A DNA stretch of 5,812 nucleotides from Prochloron sp. SP5CPC1 (GCA_014323965.1 JACONB010000134.1:1-5812), one strand, 5' to 3'; positions 1 to 5,330 are shown, numbered from the stretch's first letter. The notes: a model not told the origin generated them from the sequence alone. Program-made: numbers and translations.

Positions 1-166
1 GGGGAAACTCCCGCTGGAGAGTATCGAACAATTTTTCCGCACTGCGAGCTGCCCTGGCTAATTCCTGGAAAGCAGGTAGGGCGGCAATTAAGACAGCTGT
101 CAAGCTTACTGCCACCAGCAGAATTGATAGTCCCAGCCAAAATAGAGGATCGATGGCACTTCCCAT
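1..166 (-). CDS. DUF948 family membrane-anchored protein (3' part lies outside the window)
   Basis: Reading leftward from the ATG at 166-164, the frame is open to the window edge and gives 55 residues. A hydrophobic segment at about residues 9-30 (FWLGLSILLVAVSLTAVLIA) is followed by a charged helix (QELARAARSAEKLFDTLQRE). This single N-terminal membrane helix plus amphipathic helix is the layout of DUF948 proteins, including Bacillus YtxG. The function of the family is not established; members are usually seen as membrane-anchored, stress- or envelope-associated proteins. The start lies 7 bases after the stop of the YtxH-family gene, so the two are very probably co-transcribed. Upstream bases (TGATAAAAGA before ATG) give only a weak ribosome site. 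The C-terminus cannot be judged. Confidence 0.8.
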   Translation of the reverse strand, partial: MGSAIDPLFWLGLSILLVAVSLTAVLIAALPAFQELARAARSAEKLFDTLQREFP

Positions 167-173
167 TCTTTTA

Positions 174-443
174 TCAATTATTGTTGGTAGAATCAGAATC
201 ATCGGTTATTTTCTCGTAACTCTGATTTATTTCACGGGCACTCTTGTTGCTGGCTTCAATCCCGGCGGCGATGGCTTCTTTCAGTCGCGTTAGGGTGCCT
301 TCCCAGTTACGCAATGCGGATTTTTTCAGCACCTGTCGCGTTTCTCCACCGGAACGAGGGGCAATTAACAGACCAATTATGGTCCCCACAGCACTTCCTA
401 GGAATATTCCGCCCCATATAGCTTTTTTGTTGGTTTTGGACAT
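174..443 (-). CDS. YtxH domain-containing protein
   Basis: This is an 89-residue protein. It has a short basic N-terminus (SKTNKK), a glycine-rich hydrophobic segment at about residues 10-28, and then the YtxH hallmark APRSGGETR at residues 28-36. A charged helical tail and a polar SDSTNNN end follow. YtxH proteins are small, single-span, general-stress-associated proteins in Bacillus; their biochemical role is unknown. The ATG at 443-441 is preceded by an A-run with no clear Shine-Dalgarno. The gene sits between the 98-residue gene (55-base gap carrying a tandem decamer repeat) and the DUF948 gene (7-base gap), all on the minus strand, so a three-gene operon is likely. The length is normal for the family. 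The plus-strand reading frame across it is a shadow. Confidence 0.88.
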   Translation of the reverse strand: MSKTNKKAIWGGIFLGSAVGTIIGLLIAPRSGGETRQVLKKSALRNWEGTLTRLKEAIAAGIEASNKSAREINQSYEKITDDSDSTNNN

Positions 444-458
444 TTTTTTTTGTTGAAC

Positions 459-488
459 CGCAGATGAACGCAGATGAACGCAGATGAA
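459..488. repeat. Three perfect tandem copies of a 10-bp unit (CGCAGATGAA)
   Basis: The unit CGCAGATGAA occurs at 459-468, 469-478 and 479-488 without mismatches, inside the 55-base gap between the 98-residue gene and the YtxH gene. The flank TTGAAC just before it extends the typical form of this dispersed intergenic repeat, which is known from many cyanobacterial genomes. No function is shown. On the minus strand it lies in the leader or intercistronic spacer upstream of the YtxH start. Confidence 0.9.
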
Positions 489-498
489 TACTGATTTG

Positions 499-795
499 TT
501 ACTCCCTCACCATTTTCATTCCTAGATTAAAAAGAGTTAAAACTTGCTTTCCTCTTTGCAGTTGTACGTAAGCTCGGCGATAGTACCCCTTAAGATGACC
601 AGCACCTCTCCCTGTTTTGAGAATAACTGAAGGAGCGGTACAAAGCACCAAATGAGTGCTGCGCTCCACTTTAGTTAATGTGTCTGCTAGATTAGCCAAC
701 CAACGCAGCAGTTGCCAAATGCGCCAAGCGAGAAACAAATTGACTAGGGTTATGAGCAGATTAAAAATAACAACCAATGTAATCATTCTTTTCAA
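499..795 (-). CDS. Uncharacterised small single-span membrane protein
   Basis: This is a 98-residue protein of unrecognised function. Residues 5-24 are strongly hydrophobic and followed by an aromatic and basic stretch (WRIWQLLRW), suggesting an N-in, single-pass anchor. The rest is helical, basic and soluble (ADTLTKVERSTH, then RRAYVQLQRGKQ). It resembles the architecture of its two downstream neighbours, an N-terminal anchor plus a helix, although I see no sequence identity. The start is chosen as TTG at 795-793 because AGGTGG lies 9 bases upstream (810-805). An in-frame ATG at 786-784 would shorten the protein by three residues. The gene heads the leftward cluster with YtxH and DUF948 proteins. 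It is divergent from the LpxB-related gene, with only 3 bases between the two starts. I believe similar proteins occur in other cyanobacteria, but cannot check this here. Confidence 0.7.
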   Translation of the reverse strand: MKRMITLVVIFNLLITLVNLFLAWRIWQLLRWLANLADTLTKVERSTHLVLCTAPSVILKTGRGAGHLKGYYRRAYVQLQRGKQVLTLFNLGMKMVRE

Positions 796-798
796 CAG

Positions 799-2103
799 AT
801 GATACCACCTAATATCAGGTCGAGGGGGAAACTATTGTGTCTCAGCAACGGTCATGGAGAAGATGTAATTGCAGCGCGGATTTTAGAGCAGTTGTTGCAA
901 CAGCCCTATGCACCAGAACTGGCAGCATTGCCCATAGTTGGAGAAGGACGGGCTTATAGTCATTTGAATATTCCCATCATTGGTCCAGTGCAGCAAATGC
1001 CTTCAGGGGGCTTTATTTATATGGACGGGGGACAGTTATGGCGAGATTTGCAGGGGGGTTTAATAGGGCTGACTTTAGCTCAATTACGGGCAGTGCTACA
1101 TTGGAGTCGCAACCAACAAGGGGCGATTCTGGCAGTGGGAGATATAGTACCCTTATTATTTGCATCCCTCTCCGGGGCTGATTATGCTTTTGTGGGCACA
1201 GCGAAATCGGAATATTACTGGCGAGATGAAAAGGGATGGTTGCCCACAACTACTAGGTTAGAGCGTGCTCTGGGTTCTGTGTACCTGCCTTGGGAGCGTT
1301 GGTTGATGAGGAGTGCCCGCTGCAAGGCTGTTTTTCCCAGAGATAAGCTGACTACAGAAATCTTACAGCAGCGAGGGATTCCGGCTTTCGATTTGGGCAA
1401 TCCCATGATGGATTGTTTGGCTCCTGGGGATAGGGTAAATAAGGAAAATGAGGCATGGAAAAGACTCAAAATCCTCCTCCTACCGGGTAGTCGCGCACCG
1501 GAAGCTGAAGATAACTGGAAGAAGATAATTAGAGCCACAAGGGGAGTTATTGCTGCTTTTGAAGAAGTTTTGTTTTTAGCGGCGATCGCTCCCGGTTTGA
1601 GTCTGGAACCTTTTACCAGCCATTTGCTCACCACGGGCTGGGAGTTGGAGATGAAAAAACCCCAACCCCTCCCCTTAATGCCTAAGGATGGTTTAGTATT
1701 TACCCAGAATAATGCTATTCTGCTTGTTACCACTAGTGCATACTCAGATTGTTTACAAACCGCTGACTTAGCAATAGCTATGGCTGGAACTGCCACAGAG
1801 CAATTTGTTGGTTTGGGGAAACTGGCGATCGCCATTCCCGGTAATGGACCTCAATTTACCCCCGCTTTTGCGGAAGCACAAACTCGTCTTTTGGGAGAGT
1901 CTCTCATTTTAGTAACTCACCCTGATGAAGTGGCTGGTGCCATTCAATCTACCCTTAAAGATACAGCAGCTGTGCAGTTAATTGCTGCTAATGGAAGGCG
2001 AAGGATGGGTGGAGCGGGGGCTGCTGCTCGCATTGCTAATTGTTTGAGGGCAAAAATGTTGGAAATAACTGATGAAAGAAAAGGAACAATTTATCCCCTA
2101 TAG
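799..2103 (+). CDS. Lipid-A-disaccharide synthase-related protein (LpxB-like glycosyltransferase)
   Basis: This 434-residue protein belongs to the cyanobacterial LpxB-related family (TIGR03492 type). Visible motifs in order: SNGHGED at 16-22, MPSGGF at 67-72, VGDIVPLL at 113-120, GTAKSEYYW at 133-141, LGNPMMD at 199-205, LLPGSR at 227-232, and AMAGTATEQ at about 327-335, followed by the IPGNGPQ region. The PGSR and AGTATEQ segments correspond to the nucleotide-sugar-binding C-terminal half of GT-B folds such as LpxB and MurG. The family reaction is unproven; it is probably not true lipid A synthesis. The ATG at 799 leaves 10 residues before the first beta strand. There is no good Shine-Dalgarno, and a TTG at 835 behind GAGGGGG would cut into the conserved strand, so it is disfavoured. 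The gene has two HIP1 sites and its tail overlaps a DUF3754 remnant. Confidence 0.88.
   Translation: MIPPNIRSRGKLLCLSNGHGEDVIAARILEQLLQQPYAPELAALPIVGEGRAYSHLNIPIIGPVQQMPSGGFIYMDGGQLWRDLQGGLIGLTLAQLRAVLHWSRNQQGAILAVGDIVPLLFASLSGADYAFVGTAKSEYYWRDEKGWLPTTTRLERALGSVYLPWERWLMRSARCKAVFPRDKLTTEILQQRGIPAFDLGNPMMDCLAPGDRVNKENEAWKRLKILLLPGSRAPEAEDNWKKIIRATRGVIAAFEEVLFLAAIAPGLSLEPFTSHLLTTGWELEMKKPQPLPLMPKDGLVFTQNNAILLVTTSAYSDCLQTADLAIAMAGTATEQFVGLGKLAIAIPGNGPQFTPAFAEAQTRLLGESLILVTHPDEVAGAIQSTLKDTAAVQLIAANGRRRMGGAGAAARIANCLRAKMLEITDERKGTIYPL
805..810 (-). promoter_or_regulatory. Ribosome binding site supporting the TTG start at 795
   Basis: On the minus strand AGGTGG stands 9 bases before TTG (795-793) and 18 bases before the alternative ATG (786-784), so it favours the TTG. 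It lies inside the first codons of the divergent plus-strand gene. Confidence 0.5.
1582..1589. repeat. HIP1 palindrome GCGATCGC
   Basis: This is an octameric palindrome, highly iterated in many cyanobacterial genomes, lying inside the LpxB-related gene. It supports a cyanobacterial origin and shows no local function. Confidence 0.85.
1824..1833. repeat. Extended HIP1 palindrome GGCGATCGCC
   Basis: This is a full 10-base HIP1 consensus (GGCGATCGCC), again inside the LpxB-related gene. These are the only two HIP1 sites I found in the window. Confidence 0.88.
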
Positions 2104-2200
2104 TCGTTAAGAAATCATCGAATTTTGCCTCCAAGACGGTAATTTAACTGCTTCCCAAGGGCAAGAGTTCCGTGATTTCTGCACTATACTCGCCGCTTAT
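2072..2200 (+). pseudogene. N-terminal remnant of a DUF3754 (TMEM143-like) gene
   Basis: From ATG 2072, in a different frame from the tail of the LpxB-related gene, the translation runs MKEKEQFIPYSR, then a TAA stop at codon 13, then EIIEFCLQDGNL, TASQGQEFRDF and CTILAAY. The pattern FIP-R-(K)EII-CL-DG-L-FRDFC-IL-AY matches my memory of the start of cyanobacterial DUF3754 (TMEM143-like) proteins, where HFEFH would follow. Here that is lost: at about 2200-2210 the sequence runs into CT-rich repeat DNA. A single A-to-T change (AAA lysine to TAA) explains the stop. Full-length family members are several hundred residues, so this is a 43-codon stub. GGAAA about 8 bases before the ATG may be the old ribosome site. 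The overlap with the upstream gene suggests it was once translationally coupled. The family assignment is from memory of motifs, not from a search. Confidence 0.6.
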
Positions 2201-2206
2201 TCCCCA

Positions 2207-2268
2207 TTTTTTCTCCTCTCCTCTCCTCTTCTCTCTTTCCTCTGCGCTACCGGCGTTCAGTGGTTAAA
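2207..2268. repeat. CT-rich dispersed repeat at the end of the DUF3754 remnant
   Basis: A run of TCTCC/TCTCT units is followed by CTCTGCGCTACCGGCG and TTCAGTGGTT. This resembles the CT-rich 'CTCTGCG...GCGGTTCA' intergenic repeats often seen in cyanobacterial genomes. It begins where homology to DUF3754 stops, so it marks the truncation junction. It has no coding potential that I can recognise. An A/T tract (2267-2284) separates it from the converging kinase gene. Confidence 0.55.
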
Positions 2269-2284
2269 TATAAAAAAAATTTAT

Positions 2285-3619
2285 TTACATGAGACGGTGA
2301 TAAACAGTTAACAAACCTTCTACATCTCCCACATTACCAGGAAAAAGGACCACTGGTAAATCTGGAAATTGAGGGTGGTCTTTTGGGGTGCGCACAATGG
2401 AACATCCCGGCAAAATTTGACCCAGTAACCCCACTGACTTTAAACCCAGACCTTTGCTGAGAACGTCGTTAGAGGTAATACCTCCTTTGGAAATGAGAAA
2501 ACTAATCCCCTCTGGTAATCCTTTTACCACCTCCATAAGGAAAGAGGAAACTATCCCCCCGAAGTCCAAACGTTCCTGGATATTATGGAAAGTCAGTTCT
2601 TCCCGACTAGTATATACTACGCTGGTTTTATTATCTTGGTAGGTTCTGTACAACTTTTGGAGGATTTCTTCTAGGAGGATATCCCGTTGATTGGGTTTTT
2701 CTCTCAACCGCAACACATCAACTTTTATTCCCATTACCCCTGGGGCCGTGAGCAACTGCTCTAACTGTTGGGTGGTCTTCTGCACGTGGGAACCCACTAA
2801 CACTACCCCAGGATTTGCGGTTTTCTTATACCTTCCCATGTCATCGGGAACAACTGGTTGCTTACCTAGTTTAGCCAGGGAAGTTAAAATACTAGCAGCA
2901 CTGCGGAAGAGAAAGCGCTTTCCTTCTCTTGCAGTGGCGAGCACATCTGCAGCAAAATTATCTAAGTCCTCTTGGGTTTCCCCATCCACTGCTACACAAG
3001 TATTCTCCGTGAGATTCTTTAGCCTAGAAAGGCTACCATTTCTAATATCTTCGAGCAAAAATCTCTCTACTGCTGTCCCTGGGATTTTCCCTTGAGTTTT
3101 TTCTGCTACATAATCTGGTAAATAACTGTGGTGGTAGCTAAAAACCGAATCCCTAGCAAATTCAGTTTCTTGGACTGGCGTTGGTACTCCATCTATTATT
3201 AGGTAATGAACCGAGTTGCGAGTGATTCGTCCTCCTTCAAAGAAGGCTGGGACGAGAAAATGAGCATCAAAAGGTCCTAGTTCTGCGGCTATGATATCTG
3301 TTTCTACTGGATAATGTCCTCGCAGGGTAGAATCGGAGCGACTAACTACAAGGAAATCTTTAATCCCTTCTGCAACGAGTGCAATTTTCAGATTTTGACA
3401 CACTTGTCTCGTTACGGTAGCAGCATTATTGGGGGTAAGTGCTCTGGTATTAGTGAGGATAAAGAAAATCGGCGCTGGGTCTGCAAGTCCCTGTCGCAGG
3501 GTTGCTATATCCCAATCCATGAGCAATAGACAGCTATGAACCGTCTGAGAACCAGTGGGATCGTCGTCTAGGACAATAATCTTGGTTGTTTGTTGTTCTT
3601 TGTTTGTTGTTTGACCCAT
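2285..3619 (-). CDS. Four-carbon acid sugar kinase family protein (DUF1537)
   Basis: This 444-residue protein is full length for the family. The N-terminal sugar-binding domain shows DDDPTGSQ (18-25), TNTRAL (56-61), SRSDSTLRGHYP (93-104) and PAFFEGGR (124-131). The C-terminal nucleotide-binding domain shows SKGGITSNDVLSKGL (377-391) and FPGNVGD (426-432). Characterised relatives (OtnK, DtnK) phosphorylate erythronate or threonate with ATP in the cytosol. The substrate here is unknown, and no partner dehydrogenase, isomerase or aldolase gene lies nearby. The ATG at 3619-3617 has GGAG directly adjacent and another GGAG 13 bases upstream, neither ideally spaced. The first 12 residues (GQTTNKEQQTT) come from a low-complexity tract and are probably not part of the fold. 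It lies 68 bases downstream of hicA on the same strand, so read-through is possible. Confidence 0.9.
   Translation of the reverse strand: MGQTTNKEQQTTKIIVLDDDPTGSQTVHSCLLLMDWDIATLRQGLADPAPIFFILTNTRALTPNNAATVTRQVCQNLKIALVAEGIKDFLVVSRSDSTLRGHYPVETDIIAAELGPFDAHFLVPAFFEGGRITRNSVHYLIIDGVPTPVQETEFARDSVFSYHHSYLPDYVAEKTQGKIPGTAVERFLLEDIRNGSLSRLKNLTENTCVAVDGETQEDLDNFAADVLATAREGKRFLFRSAASILTSLAKLGKQPVVPDDMGRYKKTANPGVVLVGSHVQKTTQQLEQLLTAPGVMGIKVDVLRLREKPNQRDILLEEILQKLYRTYQDNKTSVVYTSREELTFHNIQERLDFGGIVSSFLMEVVKGLPEGISFLISKGGITSNDVLSKGLGLKSVGLLGQILPGCSIVRTPKDHPQFPDLPVVLFPGNVGDVEGLLTVYHRLM
3584..3613. repeat. Low-complexity TTTGTTG-type tract encoding the kinase N-terminus
   Basis: The plus strand reads as repeated TTGTT/TTTG words (GGTTGTTTGTTGTTCTTTG, then TTTGTTGTTTG), resembling the short tandem repeats with heptamer-like units common in cyanobacteria. 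It lies wholly within the first codons of the DUF1537 gene and encodes the Q/T/N/K-rich leader. Confidence 0.6.
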
Positions 3620-3687
3620 GCTCCAACTTTTCTCCGAATCACTTACTATGATAGTTTAATCCCTCATGGGAACTCTTTACATTTTCT

Positions 3688-3890
3688 CTATAAATCTTGT
3701 TCAGTCAAGTTGGCAATCTTCATGAGAGAGCCAAGTGTTCCAATCTTTAAATCTTGATTTCGATGTACAGGTATTGACGAAAATGCTATCCTTTTTTCTG
3801 ATAAATATGATGACTACCTGTAATTTTTTTGAGAGTCCATCCTTTTTGCTCAACGATTTTGCAGAGCTTTTTACCAGCTATAGATTTCAT
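3688..3890 (-). pseudogene. hicA: HicA-type toxin gene broken by a one-base frameshift
   Basis: From the ATG at 3890-3888 the frame reads MKSIAGKKLCKIVEQKGW, then TLKKITGSHHIYQKKG, and hits TAG at 3788-3786 after 34 residues. The frame that resumes reads RIAFSSIPVHRN, then QDLKIGTLGSLMKIANLTEQ, and ends at TAG 3690-3688. Joined, this is a complete HicA of 67 residues: a small double-stranded-RNA-binding-fold mRNA interferase with the catalytic histidine in GSHHIY (27-28). Restoring one A to the A6 run (3797-3792 on this strand) repairs it exactly; 203 bases plus one makes 68 codons. The start overlaps the hicB stop (ATGA), so it was translationally coupled. It could be a true inactivation, a natural slippage site in the -1 direction, or a homopolymer sequencing error. 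As written, the toxin lacks its second half. Confidence 0.85.
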
Positions 3891-4090
3891 ATTGCCAACT
3901 CAATCACTTGGTCAAGTTCGACAGCTGGATCTATTTCATTTGCTACTTCTAGCCAACCCTGGATTGCATCTTGTAAATTAGCTAAAACTTCATTCATAGA
4001 GTCCCCTTCGGTTATGCAGCCTGGTAAGGCAGAAACTTCTGCCCAGTAGCCACCTTCTTCTGCTGAATGAATAACTGCTTTGAGTTTCAT
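3887..4090 (-). CDS. hicB: HicB-family antitoxin
   Basis: This 67-residue protein has a typical HicB core: the beta strands of KAVIHSAEEGGYWAEV (residues 4-19), the signature LPGCITEGDS (22-31), then helix NEVLANLQDAIQGWLEVA (33-50). HicB binds and neutralises HicA in the cytosol. No C-terminal DNA-binding helix-turn-helix or ribbon-helix-helix domain is present, so self-repression by this protein alone is uncertain. The start ATG 4090-4088 has GGAAG 7 bases upstream (4102-4098). The stop TGA shares bases with the hicA ATG, a tight antitoxin-first pair. A plausible promoter lies just upstream. The antitoxin appears intact while its toxin is frameshifted. The plus-strand frame over the pair is a shadow. 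Confidence 0.9.
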   Translation of the reverse strand: MKLKAVIHSAEEGGYWAEVSALPGCITEGDSMNEVLANLQDAIQGWLEVANEIDPAVELDQVIELAI

Positions 4091-4108
4091 AAAGTTACTT
4101 CCACTATT

Positions 4109-4137
4109 AATCTAGCACTATGGTTTCTATTCGTAAA
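4109..4137 (-). promoter_or_regulatory. Possible promoter for hicB-hicA
   Basis: On the minus strand TTTACG (4137-4132) and TAGATT (4114-4109) are separated by 17 bases and sit 18 bases before the ribosome-site/start region of hicB. Both boxes are partial matches to the sigma-70 consensus, so support is modest. Confidence 0.35.
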
Positions 4138-4156
4138 GTAATTTTGGCGTTAAGTT

Positions 4157-4187
4157 TTGTAAATATGCTATCTAAATATGTTATAAT
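4157..4187 (+). promoter_or_regulatory. Extended -10 promoter driving the YaaW-family gene
   Basis: TGTTATAAT at 4179-4187 is a perfect extended -10 (TGnTATAAT). A weaker TTGTAA (4157-4162) lies 19 bases upstream as a possible -35, which fits an extended -10 promoter with poor -35 dependence. Transcription would start near 4194 and leave a leader of about 220 bases before the TTG at 4415. It is divergent from the proposed hicB promoter. Confidence 0.6.
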
Positions 4188-4414
4188 ATGAAAAGTTTAC
4201 AAAGATTGTCGGTTCGATTTTATTTCCCATTAATCACGGTGCGGCACTGCTACAAAATAACATGACCAAGCAAAGATGGATTTCCGGACTGCTCACCTAC
4301 AGGGGTCCCCTATATTGTAAACATTCACGGTCAATATGTCAGTCGTTCTCGTCACTGAACTGCTGCTTTAATAGTAAAATAGGAACTCGCTACTGCTATT
4401 ATGGAGGAAAGACA
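4188..4414 (+). other. Long leader between promoter and YaaW start
   Basis: These 227 bases hold no recognised gene or RNA family. A 25-codon frame (ATG 4188 to TGA 4265) has no Shine-Dalgarno that I can see. The frame in phase with the downstream gene is open from 4187, with an ATG at 4262. It would add 51 residues rich in Cys, Ser and Arg that do not look like the YaaW family. A short perfect palindrome, AGGGGTCCCCT, lies near 4301-4311, and TCAGT/ACTGA arms with a 10-base loop lie near 4338-4359. Either the leader is regulatory RNA or it is simple spacer. Confidence 0.4.
4403..4407 (+). promoter_or_regulatory. Strong ribosome binding site fixing the TTG start at 4415
   Basis: GGAGG (in ATGGAGGAAAGACATTG) is 7 bases from the TTG at 4415-4417. 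It is the best Shine-Dalgarno in the window and decides the start of the YaaW-family gene against the upstream ATG at 4262. Confidence 0.75.
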
Positions 4415-5251
4415 TTGGACGAACTGAGGCAAGCCCTAGAACTAGCCAACTATGATGAGTTACAACAGATCACCCACATTCTTTTCTGTCGCCGATTCAA
4501 TCCCCTAGATTATCTTCATACTCCCGATCCTATTCAGATCCAAAGTCAAAGCGATAGGGATTGGATCGATTCGCTCGAAAAGCGATTTCGCTATTTAGCA
4601 GCGGACGGAATAACAGTGCTGCGGAGAAAGACCCAGCAGGTGAGTTATCGAGAAGTACTGATTCGAGTCTGCCATTACTTAAGAATACCTTATTCACCAG
4701 CATTCTCCACTACCGATATCGAAATAGAAATCTTTCTTCATTTAGCGCAAAAAGCCTGGAAACGCTTACCCTGTGAGAAAAGAAAATCTTTGAGCTACCG
4801 CATTATTGGGGGACTGGACAAATTCAAACTCCCGGAACCTATCACAGTTCAATTACAAAATAATTCTTTCCCTCTTCTGCTCAAAGGTAGTGGTATTCTC
4901 GCTGTCAGCTCTTTGGTGACACCCCTATTAAAACAGATCCCCCGTCAATTTGCTCTTTACTTCACCAAAGCTTCGGCTACAAAAGCAGCTCTCCTTCGCG
5001 GTGGTGCAACCGTAGCAACTCAGTTTCAGAGCCGTATCGTTGCTATGGGAGCGAGAAGAGGTATAGCTATAAGTGCGGTTCGTTGCGCAACTCCTACAGT
5101 TTTGGCAGTTGTCGGACCTTTGCTCACTGGATCTTTCTTGGTTGACTTGAGTTGGCGATCAATTGCTACTAACTACAGTCGCATTATCCCCACTATTGGG
5201 CTGCTTGCACAAATTCGTCTCATTCGTACCGAATGTTGGGAACTCGCTTGA
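4415..5251 (+). CDS. YaaW / UPF0174 family protein (DUF3944-type N-terminus)
   Basis: Starting at TTG, the protein is 278 residues. It begins DELRQALELA (2-11) and carries the short N-terminal DUF3944-like helix and NPLDYLHTP (29-37). FRYLAADG lies near 58-65 and the core YREVLIRVCHYLRIPY near 78-93. Hydrophobic stretches follow at about 153-176 (FPLLLKGSGILAVSSLV) and 229-246 (VLAVVGPLLTGSFLVD). The conserved end is ATNYSRIIPTI then IRTECWE. This matches the cyanobacterial branch of the family that includes E. coli YaaW, related to ubiquinol-cytochrome-c chaperone domains. The molecular role is not established. The hydrophobic C-terminal half suggests membrane association. The gene appears monocistronic, with its own extended -10 promoter, a long leader and dispersed repeats after the stop. 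The ATG at 4262 in the same frame would give 329 residues, but the extra part lacks family character. Confidence 0.82.
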   Translation: MDELRQALELANYDELQQITHILFCRRFNPLDYLHTPDPIQIQSQSDRDWIDSLEKRFRYLAADGITVLRRKTQQVSYREVLIRVCHYLRIPYSPAFSTTDIEIEIFLHLAQKAWKRLPCEKRKSLSYRIIGGLDKFKLPEPITVQLQNNSFPLLLKGSGILAVSSLVTPLLKQIPRQFALYFTKASATKAALLRGGATVATQFQSRIVAMGARRGIAISAVRCATPTVLAVVGPLLTGSFLVDLSWRSIATNYSRIIPTIGLLAQIRLIRTECWELA

Positions 5252-5290
5252 AACAGTCCGTTATATCACATCCGGTAACCAGACCGTAGC

Positions 5291-5330
5291 CGTAGGTTGG
5301 GTTGAGGCAACGAAACCCAACAGCACCAAC
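5291..5330. repeat. Dispersed palindromic repeat (GTTGGGTT / AACCCAAC)
   Basis: GTTGGGTT (5296-5303) pairs perfectly with AACCCAAC (5314-5321) around a 10-base loop. The context, GTAGGTTGGGTTGAGG then AACGAAACCCAACA, is a very common interspersed repeat in cyanobacteria and other bacteria. It lies 40 bases after the YaaW stop. It may act as a transcript 3' structure, though no T-run follows it. Confidence 0.8.

Noticed and set aside
1215..1835. Long minus-strand frame (206 codons) inside the LpxB-related gene
   Set aside because: It is fully antisense to a strongly conserved gene, with no recognisable motif or ribosome site; it is a shadow frame.
2267..2284. A/T tract after the kinase stop as an intrinsic terminator
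   Set aside because: On the kinase strand there is a T-run, but I could not find a GC-rich stem immediately before it.
3735..4049. Plus-strand frame of 104 codons across hicA and hicB
   Set aside because: It is antisense to the recognised toxin-antitoxin pair; the translation shows no domain features.
4188..4265. 25-codon frame starting right after the -10 box
   Set aside because: Its ATG would lie at or before the likely transcription start and no ribosome site is visible, so translation is improbable.
4262..4414. ATG at 4262 as the start of the YaaW protein
   Set aside because: The additional 51 residues are unlike the family and no Shine-Dalgarno precedes that ATG, whereas TTG 4415 has GGAGG at ideal spacing and begins at the conserved DELRQALELA.
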